From: Pirellulales bacterium
Lineage (GTDB): Bacteria; Planctomycetota; Planctomycetia; Pirellulales; JAICIG01
DNA length: 11,966 nucleotides
Assembly: GCA_025924495.1 (NCBI GenBank)
Contig: JAICIG010000238.1
Coordinates: forward strand, 1 to 11,966
Reading direction: 5' to 3'
Below are positions 1 to 6,500 of this stretch, in pieces (within the stretch, counting starts at the first letter, position 1; each line of letters begins with the position of its first letter). The notes under the pieces were generated by a model that was not told the origin of the DNA, searched no databases, and saw nothing but the letters and a program-made list of their open reading frames with translations. The position numbers and the translations under genes were made by a program.

Positions 1-195
1 CAGACCCGACAAGTCGGCCGGCACCGTGACGAACTTGCTCGGATCGATCGGATCGGGCTGCCGGATAAACTGCACTTCGCCCTGCACGGCAACCGGCACG
101 TGCCAGGCATGACCGCAAGCGCGGAGCACCGACTCGGCGTGCCCTGAAGCCAGCACGTCAATCAGGCAGCACGAATCAAGGATTGCGGAAGCCAT
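1..195 (-). CDS. PIN-domain protein, probable toxin ribonuclease (partial, C-terminus beyond window)
   Basis: Sixty-five codons are visible from an ATG at 193-195, and the frame is still open at the window edge. The start reads MASAILDSCCLIDVL, with Asp7 and Asp13 in a short hydrophobic strand, followed by Glu40 in the segment VPVAVQGEVQFIRQP. This Asp...Glu spacing and the opening strand match PIN-domain nucleases, whose acidic cluster binds metal and cuts RNA; the remaining C-terminal acidic residues would lie outside the window. The gene starts 8 nt after the stop of the XRE/ImmA-IrrE gene. An AGGG at 202-205 (minus strand), 6 nt before the ATG, overlaps that upstream stop codon, which suggests translational coupling. 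PIN proteins are often the toxin of toxin-antitoxin pairs, so I infer that the upstream gene is its regulator. The family is fairly sure; toxicity is inferred. Confidence 0.72.
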   Translation of the reverse strand, partial: MASAILDSCCLIDVLASGHAESVLRACGHAWHVPVAVQGEVQFIRQPDPIDPSKFVTVPADLSGL

Positions 196-203
196 GCCAA
201 GCC

Positions 204-1430
204 CTACGAAGACGACTCGGTGAGCAATGACTTTTGAAAGTCCAAGCGGACGTCACGTTCCTCCCCAGTGGCCTCAACTACTTCGCGGCTGGTGAGCGTG
301 TCGGCGACAATTTCGCGGGCGGTCACGATGTCGCACCGCAGGTAGTGCGCCAGATTGCTGTCGCCAATCTTGCCCCGCTCATAGGCGCTCACGGCCAGGA
401 ACCGATACCGTTCGGGAAACGGCTGATCGTTGATCGGCTGAGGTCGAAGGCCGAGCATCTCGGCGGCCTGCTTTGGCGCGAATCTCGATTCCTTGAGAAA
501 CTGCCAACTCCCCTTCGTTATCAAGCCAAGCTGCTCCAGCCGCAAGGCCATCGCTTCGACGGAGACGAAATAGAAATGGCTCAAACGCCGCAGGTCGGCC
601 ACCTGAAAGTCATTCGTCGAAGTCACGATGTCGTGAAACCGTTGCCGCACGCTCGTGGCGGGCATCAGAAAGGAGAGCGCGAAGGCCTCGGCGAAGCGTT
701 CGCCCGCCGGCTTGCGGCCCGGCATCGTCAGGTAGTCGATGCCCGGCTTGAAGCGATCGACGAGCAGATGGCCGTACTCGTGCAGCATCGACACTCGTCT
801 TCGCTCGGGCGGGTGCTTACGGTTGACGAGGATGCAGCAACCGAGGTCCGCAGTGTAGGCATACATGCCCGCGATTGCCGACGGAAGGCCCACATAAAAG
901 ATCCGCAGCCCCACGTTCCACTCCAGCATGGCGCGGAGATCGATGATTGGCTGGTCTCCCAGTCCCAGCCGCTGCCGTTCGCGCTGCGCCTCGGCTTCGG
1001 CGAATTCCGCTGGGTTGAGTCGCGCATTGAGCGCGATTTCAGGCGGATAATTAAGCCGTAATGGAGCGCCCATGATCCGCTCCAACTCTCGATAATCTTC
1101 GGCTAGCCGCTGAAGCTCGTCGATGGCTTTGTTGAGCGCCTCTTCGTCGCCTCGCTTCATCTTTTCGGCGACGGCGCGGAGATGCGGCTGTAAATCGACA
1201 ATTGGCTCACCAGGCCGCACCAAATCGTGGACTTTCCGCCCCAGAAACGCGGCCAACTTCACGATCTCATCGGACTTTGCCGGTCGCTCGCCCTTTTCGA
1301 TGGCGATGTAGGTGGGCCGGCTGAACCCGAGAAAGTCGGCCACCTCCTCTTGCGTCTTTCCTCTGGCCTTGCGAGCTTCGGCGATGCGCTGCCCGACGAT
1401 ACGCGGATCAATTTGATGAGGCTGAGGCAT
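204..1430 (-). CDS. XRE-family regulator fused to ImmA/IrrE-type metallopeptidase
   Basis: This 408-residue protein has two recognisable parts. Residues 11-68 form an XRE/Cro helix-turn-helix (IAEARKARGKTQEEVADFLG, then SRPTYIAIEKGERP). Residues about 160-300 form an ImmA/IrrE (COG2856-type) zinc peptidase domain, with HEYGH at 217-221 supplying two zinc-binding histidines and the catalytic Glu218. Glu244, in GERFAEAFALSFLMP, is the expected third zinc ligand. The family includes phage ImmA and deinococcal IrrE, which cleave repressors, so a regulator that can degrade itself or a partner is plausible. The last 100 residues are helical with no motif I know. The ATG at 1428-1430 is chosen because AAGGAG lies 6 nt upstream and the HTH begins directly after it. 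The gene is co-directional with the PIN gene 8 nt downstream, so it likely acts as antitoxin and autoregulator. No frameshift is seen and all zinc residues are present. Confidence 0.88.
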   Translation of the reverse strand: MPQPHQIDPRIVGQRIAEARKARGKTQEEVADFLGFSRPTYIAIEKGERPAKSDEIVKLAAFLGRKVHDLVRPGEPIVDLQPHLRAVAEKMKRGDEEALNKAIDELQRLAEDYRELERIMGAPLRLNYPPEIALNARLNPAEFAEAEAQRERQRLGLGDQPIIDLRAMLEWNVGLRIFYVGLPSAIAGMYAYTADLGCCILVNRKHPPERRRVSMLHEYGHLLVDRFKPGIDYLTMPGRKPAGERFAEAFALSFLMPATSVRQRFHDIVTSTNDFQVADLRRLSHFYFVSVEAMALRLEQLGLITKGSWQFLKESRFAPKQAAEMLGLRPQPINDQPFPERYRFLAVSAYERGKIGDSNLAHYLRCDIVTAREIVADTLTSREVVEATGEERDVRLDFQKSLLTESSS

Positions 1431-1436
1431 ATTTCA

Positions 1437-1442
1437 CTCCTT
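1437..1442 (-). promoter_or_regulatory. Ribosome binding site of the XRE/ImmA-IrrE gene
   Basis: The minus strand reads AAGGAG 6 nt before the ATG at 1428-1430. It is one of only two near-consensus Shine-Dalgarno sequences noted in the window and fixes the start of this gene. Confidence 0.7.
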
Positions 1443-1464
1443 GTGCATGTTGCGCTCGGGGTCT

Positions 1465-1734
1465 CATCAGCGGCAGGTTGATCGCTCCAACGCCGGATTC
1501 AAACACTTCAACGCATCTCTGGCCGTGCATAATTGCCACGATCGCGCCGAGAGCTGCGAAAAGAAATGCTCGGCACCGCTGTGATGGCTCGTCTTGCGTC
1601 TTCCGATTCAGGCGTCCCTTTCCGAATTATCGGTACGTTGATTTACAAAGTCAAGACGATTCGTGATAATTGACTATGATTGTAAAGTCGCGAGCGTTTC
1701 CACAAGTCTCAATTACACCCGCGCCGGTATTCAC
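1465..1734 (-). pseudogene. Decayed QueC/QatC-like (7-cyano-7-deazaguanine synthase family) gene
   Basis: Two pieces lie in one frame on the minus strand. The N-terminal piece (1651-1734) starts at GTG, 8 nt after a strong GGAGGG (1743-1748), reads NTGAGVIETCGNARDF onward for 27 residues and ends at TGA 1651-1653. After a second stop, TAA at 1627-1629, the frame opens again (1465-1626, 54 codons), with QRCRAFLFAALGAIVA followed by EVFESGVGAINLPLM. That ending resembles the '(E/D)xFExGxxxxNLP' segment I associate with QueC-like proteins of the QatC type; QatC belongs to the Qat anti-phage system and QueC makes preQ0. A complete protein of this kind would be several hundred residues, so nearly all of the middle is missing. 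Homology stops near 1465, and the XRE gene begins 34 nt further on. That this is gene debris is likely; the family name rests on my recall of the motif and is less sure. Confidence 0.5.
1626..1654 (-). promoter_or_regulatory. Candidate sigma-70-type promoter toward the XRE/ImmA-IrrE and PIN genes
   Basis: On the minus strand TTGACT (1649-1654) and GATAAT (1626-1631) are separated by 17 nt. Each hexamer matches the sigma-70 consensus at five of six positions. Transcription would start near 1619 and leave a leader of about 190 nt before the XRE start. The site sits in the AT-rich stretch between the two stops of the decayed gene, so it may have arisen or been captured after that gene broke. This is a match by eye only. 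Confidence 0.4.
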
Positions 1735-1813
1735 AAGTTACACCCTCCAAATGGATTGAGTCATAGAACGCTCATCGTGACAGCAAGGCCCCGCCGACGA
1801 GAATGCCGGTGCG

Positions 1814-2067
1814 GTGGACGTCGATCTGTGGGATGAGCTTGCAATTAGCTATGCAAGCTTCAACGACGTCGGCCTTGATGCCGCCGCCGCCGACGCCGCA
1901 ATTTGGCAGCTTTGTCAGCGCGAACAGCATTCTCAGGGCAACCTATTTGCGAGATCGGCCGGCGGATCGAAGAGTTTATGCAGGGCGGCGAGCCGCGGGC
2001 AGCGGACGAGAAAGACCCGCTAAAACGATTGTCGCAAGAGCTATCACTCATCGCTCAAGTAGGGTGA
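1814..2067 (+). pseudogene. Small hypothetical gene broken by a single frameshift
   Basis: From GTG 1814 the frame gives DVDLWDELAISYASF followed by AAIWQLCQREQ and GNLFAR, an acidic, helical, protein-like sequence. At about 1949-1955 this frame turns into low-complexity RSAGGSKSLC, whereas the frame one base earlier gives IGRRIEEFMQGGEPRAADEK and continues to LSLIAQVG before TGA at 2065-2067. Joining the two (GNLFAR to IGRRIEEF) gives a coherent protein of about 84 residues, so one lost base explains the break. I do not recognise the family. The 3' end overlaps the end of the convergent minus-strand gene by 24 nt. No good Shine-Dalgarno precedes the GTG, so the start is uncertain. A sequencing or assembly error is an alternative explanation. 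Confidence 0.5.
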
Positions 2068-2550
2068 CGGCAGTCCAATGCGCATGTACGTCACGGCGAA
2101 GTGCTGAGCAAGATGTTCTCGGTAGGGAGAGCTGATCCGGCAGACACGTTTGCCGTCGCCGATCAATTTTTCGAGGACCGCCCGCGAGACCGTGTGCAGA
2201 TCGCGCAGATCGACAATGGACTCAGGCAGCAGAATTGGAGGAGCGGCGGAAGGCAAGAAGTACCAACCGTAAACCAGCCCGCGGCGCACTTGATCGCGGA
2301 TCACTGCTGGCTTGAGGATTCCCTTTTCCACCAGTTGCTGCGCCGACTGCACGAGCGCCACCAAAACCTTGGTCGTTTTGGCTTGAGCCAGATCACACGC
2401 CTGAGTCAGGACAGTCACGCGCTCCTGCCAGCGACTCGGCGCCGAACTCAAGTCAATGGTTGCCTCTGAGACGTCCAATCCGAAGATCGGACAGCTATCC
2501 AGGATGTCCCCTTGGGATAATGGTTGCTCAGAGTCCGGCGTTTCGTACAT
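2044..2550 (-). CDS. Conserved-looking 168-residue protein in the toxin position behind an RHH antitoxin
   Basis: I cannot assign a named family. The 168 residues have three parts. An N-terminal LSQGDILDSCPIF (11-23) includes a QGD motif. A central hydrophobic strand ends in VTVLTQACDL (45-54), with Cys52 and Asp53. A C-terminal signature SPYREHLAQHFAVTYMRIGL (141-160) follows. I believe proteins with 'QGD...TQxCDL...PYREHLxxxF' recur as hypothetical proteins, but have no database result. It has no membrane helix and is not PIN-like, as the early Asp-rich strand and acidic triad are absent. It starts 9 nt after the stop of the ribbon-helix-helix antitoxin gene, so the two are almost surely co-transcribed. 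That places it where a VapC/FitB toxin usually sits and makes it a candidate toxin or antitoxin partner. The ATG at 2548-2550 has a weak AGAG upstream. That the gene is real is likely; its role is inference. Confidence 0.7.
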   Translation of the reverse strand: MYETPDSEQPLSQGDILDSCPIFGLDVSEATIDLSSAPSRWQERVTVLTQACDLAQAKTTKVLVALVQSAQQLVEKGILKPAVIRDQVRRGLVYGWYFLPSAAPPILLPESIVDLRDLHTVSRAVLEKLIGDGKRVCRISSPYREHLAQHFAVTYMRIGLPSPYLSDE

Positions 2551-2559
2551 GCCTCGCTC

Positions 2560-2838
2560 TTATTCCATCGAGGGCGTTGACGGTGGATGGGGCAGGCGGG
2601 GCAGGCCCATCTGAGCCGGCGCGCGCACCGGCTGGCTCGAACGCGGCAAGTCACAAGGAGCGGACACTTCGTCCGTTGGAATCAACTCTGGCAAACGGGC
2701 CGTCGGCGGGTCTTGCTGTAGAGCTTGCCGCAAGACAACGAGCGTCTCTTGGGGCAATGACCGGTTTTGAACCGCGGCACGGCGCTCCAACCGTTCATAA
2801 ATGTCGGCCGGCACGTTCTCCAAGATCAAGGTCGCCAT
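2560..2838 (-). CDS. Ribbon-helix-helix antitoxin, FitA/VapB-like
   Basis: This protein has 92 residues. The first 40, MATLILENVPADIYERLERR and then NRSLPQETLVVLRQAL, show the ribbon-helix-helix pattern: a short strand at 2-8 that inserts into DNA as a dimer, helix A at about 11-23, and helix B at about 28-40. FitA and VapB antitoxins share this beginning. The tail (45-92) is proline-rich and probably disordered, with LPELIPTDEVSAPCDLPRSS; in these families the tail wraps the toxin. The last 25 residues (RAPAQMGLP to PSTPSME) look less constrained. The ATG at 2836-2838 gives the canonical MATL start; a weak GAGGG lies about 12 nt upstream. The next gene begins 9 nt after the stop and is not a PIN toxin. 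Autoregulation through the tandem repeat upstream is plausible. Confidence 0.8.
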   Translation of the reverse strand: MATLILENVPADIYERLERRAAVQNRSLPQETLVVLRQALQQDPPTARLPELIPTDEVSAPCDLPRSSQPVRAPAQMGLPRLPHPPSTPSME

Positions 2839-2859
2839 AATCGCTTCTGACCCTCTATC

Positions 2860-2887
2860 GTCTATCGGATCGCGTCTATCGGATCGC
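2860..2887. repeat. Two tandem copies of a 14-bp repeat, possible antitoxin operator
   Basis: GTCTATCGGATCGC occurs at 2860-2873 and again, identically, at 2874-2887, with a further partial CTATCG just before. The copies lie between the candidate promoter (2911-2939) and the start of the RHH antitoxin gene. RHH dimers usually bind short tandem or inverted sites next to their own promoter, so an operator role is reasonable but inferred. Confidence 0.5.
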
Positions 2888-2910
2888 GATTTCTGTCACT
2901 TGCCAAATTG

Positions 2911-2939
2911 AGATTAACACTCTCCGATGCACCCGTCAA
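2911..2939 (-). promoter_or_regulatory. Candidate promoter of the RHH antitoxin operon
   Basis: On the minus strand TTGACG (2934-2939) is followed after 17 nt by TAATCT (2911-2916). The -35 matches the sigma-70 consensus in five of six positions, but the -10 in only three. Predicted transcription begins near 2904, just upstream of the 14-bp tandem repeat. The evidence is weak to moderate. Confidence 0.3.
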
Positions 2940-3278
2940 CCAGATCGCTTTGTCTGCCATAAAAAACGACGAAATCGCATATCGCCCGCGCCGAGCACGC
3001 GAAGAGCGCTTATCCTGGTTAGGAATCGCGCCGCAGGAACAGCGAGGCATCAAATGGTGAAGACACCTCTGACCCGTTTTCAGTCCCCTATTTATAAAAT
3101 AATTCCGACCTCCGCCGGCGGCGACCGAGCTTCGAACAAACTTGGTGACATAAACCGAGCAGATCGTCGATGACTTCGGGGGTCCGACCGACGCTCCCCG
3201 CTTGCCCGGCCAAGTTCCGGGCGGACCGAAGGTGTGCAGGTTGAATACCCGTCGAGTAGCAGTGCGACGTGCGGCCCG

Positions 3279-3320
3279 GCGATGCCCCGGTGCGCTGTGG
3301 CCGCTGAACTGGGGCATCGC
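3279..3320. repeat. Perfect 10-bp inverted repeat
   Basis: GCGATGCCCC (3279-3288) and GGGGCATCGC (3311-3320) are exact complements around a 22-nt loop. No T-run follows on either strand, so it is not a typical intrinsic terminator. It lies about 260 nt upstream of the kinase start. Confidence 0.55.
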
Positions 3321-3449
3321 TTGGCCGCTGCGCCGTTGTTTTTGCCGACCGCTTTTTCGCCAAGCTCTGCCCAGCCTCCGAAGGTTGCGGTTGTAGCTCG
3401 CCGTGTGACAAAAAAAGACCCTCTCCCGAAAGGAATTTCTTCATAACCC

Positions 3450-3478
3450 TTTTCGGCCGCTCGTCGCTTACTTAGAAT
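3450..3478 (+). promoter_or_regulatory. Candidate promoter of the giant kinase gene
   Basis: TAGAAT (3473-3478) matches the -10 consensus in five of six positions and lies 17 nt after TTTTCG (3450-3455), which is a poor -35. Transcription would begin near 3485, leaving a leader of about 97 nt. The call is tentative. Confidence 0.3.
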
Positions 3479-3581
3479 GAGGGTTCGGCGCGCAGGGGGC
3501 TCGTGATGGGCTGAGCGCCGTTCGAACTCGCCGGCAACGTCTTATCTGGAACCGCCGGCAGCTCACAATGGCTGGTGTGAG

Positions 3582-6500
3582 ATGACCCAGGAATATAAGG
3601 TTGGCGACGAACCGGTGCCCGGCTACCGGCTGGCCAAATTTCTTGGCCGCGGCGGCTTTGGCGAGGTGTGGCGCGCCGTGGGGCCCGGCGGCACCGAGGT
3701 GGCCCTGAAGTCGATTGCGCTCGACCGCAAGCAGGGCATGAAAGAGTTTCGCTCTCTGCGCCTGGTCAAGCGCATCCACCATCCGAATCTCGTCCCGATT
3801 CTCGCCTTCTGGCTGATCGACACCGATGGCAACCCGCTCGACGACGATAGTGTCGACCTTTTGGGGTCCAACATTATCGAAAGCAAGAGCGGTCCCAGCG
3901 CGGGTGCGGCGACGGCCACCATGCAGTTCAACCCGGCCCGGCCCGACCAGCTTCTGATTGTCATGGGCCTGGGTGAAAAGAACCTGTTCGACGTTCTGAA
4001 GCAAGAGCAGGAGAAAGGTTCGCCGGGCATCCCGCTGGAAGAACTGCTCGATTACATGGAAGGGTCGGCGCGGGCGATCGACTTTTTGAACACCGCCCGC
4101 CACGAGTTGGGCGGTGCCGAGCCGGTGGCCATCCAGCATTGCGATATCAAGCCTCAGAACATCATGCTGGTGGGCGACGCGGTGCAGGTCTGCGATTTCG
4201 GCCTGGCCCGTTCGTTGACCGACGTGCGCAGCACTTCGGTGGCCGGCTCGATCGCTTACGGCGCGCCGGAGCTGTTCTGGGAAAACAAGCCCACCCACGC
4301 CACCGATCAATATTCGCTGGCCATTACCTACTATGAGCTGCGCACCGGGCAACTGCCGTTTGGTCCGGACATGGCCGCCATCGAAGTCATGCAGGCCCAC
4401 CGCGACGGCAAGCTCGATCTGCACCGCGTGAGCGATGCCGAACGCGCCGTCCTGAAGCGCGCCACCAGCCCCGCACCCGGCGGCCGGTTTGAAAAGACCA
4501 TCGACATGGTCCGGGCATTGCGCCGGGCCACGCAAGACGGAGCCGCGACCATCTACTCGGCTGGCGCGGGGCGGCCGCACGCCACCGGCATTCGCTCCTC
4601 GATTGTGCAGACCGGCCGCGAGATTGTGCCGGGCTACACGCTGCTGGAGCACCTCTTTCATCCCGACGCGCGCACCGACGTCTGGTCGGCCACCGCTCCA
4701 GGCGGCAAGCCGCAGGCCATTTGGCTTTACGACCTAAGCACGTCGGGCGGCACCATCGACCGCGAGGCGCTGCGGCTGATCGAAGGCCTGGCCGATCAGC
4801 CTCGCGTGGCGCGCATCCACGGCTGGTGGCTATTGAATAAGGCAGGCGCCGACGTGACCAGTACGTCTACGCCGCTGTCGGCGCTAAACGTTTCGGTCGA
4901 AGAAGCGATGCCAACCACCTTGGTGATTGCCAGCGAGTTAACACGCACGAACCTCGCCCATCGCGTTGAAGAGTGCCGGCAGTTCCGCGGCCGTGGCATT
5001 CCGGTCGAAGAACTGCTCGGCTACATGCAGCAACTCGCCGAAGGTCTCGACACTCTGAACGACGCCGCACACGCCCTGCGCGGCTCGAGCTGGGTGTCGC
5101 TCGTTCACACCGATCTGCGGCCGGCGAACGTGCTCGTGTTCGGACAAATGGTCAAAATCGGCAATTTCGCCTGGTGCCGAGTGTTGGAAGGAGACGACGC
5201 CGAGATCAGCGGCCTGCCGGTGCGGGCCTCGCGGCCGACCATGGCCCCCGAGCTGATCGCGGGCCGCGTCAACCGCCGCACCGATCAATTTGCCTTGGCT
5301 GCCACTTACGTGCAGATGCGCACCGGCGAAATGCTGCATGAATCGGGGTTGCCCACCGCTGTGGCCAGCGGCGCTGTGCTCGGCTCATCGCTCGATATTT
5401 CGGCCCTCTCACCGGGCGAGGCCGAGGTGATTCAGCGGGCCATGCAGGCCGACCCGAACGAGCGCTATCCTTCCTGCCACAAAATGGTGGCCGAGCTCGC
5501 TTTGGCCGCTAAAAAAGTGCCGGTCGTCGCGCTCGATACCGTATATCCCGTGAACGTCGGCGCGCTCGTCGGAATGGGCCCGGTGATGGGCTCGGGCACG
5601 ATGGTTTCCAGCGGCATCCTCGATAGCCGCTACCCGACGACCGCCACGTTGACGGACGCCCGCTATCCAGGCGACACCAAGCCCGACGTGTATCAAACGG
5701 TGGTGCAAGAAGCGGCCGTGCCCGCGCGCAAGCGACTGCTGACGCCCAAAGTCGGCATCGCGGCGGCGGCGTTGATCTTGGCGGCGCTGGCCGCCGTCTT
5801 CACCGGCAAACAGACGGAGGCGGATGTCAACCGCTTCATGGCCGCCGGCGAATATAAAACCGCGCTCGACGCCACCGATGCGCCCTTGTGGCGACGCTGG
5901 CGCAGCGATCCGCGCGAGCTGCGAGAACGCGTCGTATCACGAGCGACGGAAGACGCCAAGAAGCTCGCCGAAAATTCGGAAATCCAAAAAGCACTTTTGA
6001 TTCAGAACCAACTCAAAGACGAGCTCAACAACCGCCAACAGGGAGAGTTCCGCAGCAGCGTCTTCCGCGTGGCCATACAAGCAGCCAATGAAAAAGCCGC
6101 CGCGCGGAAGTACGACGAGGCGCACAAAATTTTTGCCCTGCTCTCCGACAACGACGCGCAGAACATCGAGGTGGTGGAATTGGGGCGCAACCTTTGGAAG
6201 CGCTGGGCGGTCCAAATTCAGGAGCACGCCGAGCTGAAGAATTTTGCCGCCGCCGCGCGCGTCTTTCAGCAACTCGAAGCAGTCGATGCTCCAGAAGTGC
6301 AGGAAGCCCGAGCCGAGATTATCGCCGCCGGCATCCGGGCGATCGGCGAGGCGGAAAGCGACAACCGCTTCAACGATGCCCTCGACATTGCCAGCCGCTT
6401 GAAGGCAGTGCCCGCGTTCGCCGACGATAGCGGGCTGAAGAAGACGATCAATGAGGTCTTGCCGCGTGCCGTGGCGGCGGCACAAGACGCCCTGGGCAAA

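Larger units (their letters stand above)
2940..3581. other. Long stretch without a convincing gene
   Basis: No frame here shows a recognisable protein. The plus-strand frame open from 2851 to 3058 ends in RLSWLGIAPQEQRGIKW but has no good start and no family I know. The minus-strand frames at 3088-3444 and 2862-3317 are arginine-rich and read like GC-rich non-coding DNA. The stretch holds an AT-rich patch (about 3089-3104), a 10-bp inverted repeat (3279-3320), a short GCCCGG...CCGGGC inverted repeat near 3204-3222, and a candidate promoter at 3450-3478. ACACCTCTGACCCGTTTTC near 3062-3080 gives the impression of a dispersed repeat or transposon-end sequence, which only a search could confirm. 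Confidence 0.5.

Noticed and set aside
234..1061. Open plus-strand frame of 275 codons
   Set aside because: It lies opposite the XRE/ImmA-IrrE gene, which has clear HTH and HEYGH motifs; the antisense translation has no domain and is His/Arg-rich, as expected of a shadow.
2851..3058. Open plus-strand frame ending RLSWLGIAPQEQRGIKW
   Set aside because: There is no ATG or GTG start with a ribosome site and no motif I know, and it overlaps the candidate antitoxin promoter. It could be a relic, but that cannot be supported.
3412..3440. Possible minus-strand terminator (short stem followed by seven T)
   Set aside because: The stem is only about five pairs, two of them G-T, and no gene reads into it from the right.
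3088..3444. Minus-strand frame of 118 codons upstream of the kinase
   Set aside because: The Arg/Ser/Gln-rich, low-complexity translation (GRRRRRSELFYK at its end) has no family resemblance; treated as non-coding.
3568..3585. Five-codon frame (MAGVR) whose TGA overlaps the kinase ATG
   Set aside because: The ATGA overlap resembles translational coupling, but there is no ribosome site and such a short frame is expected by chance.
3468..4661. Minus-strand open frame of 397 codons
   Set aside because: It is antisense to the start and first kinase domain of the giant gene. Its Gly/Val/His/Arg-rich composition and lack of motifs show it is a GC-codon artefact.
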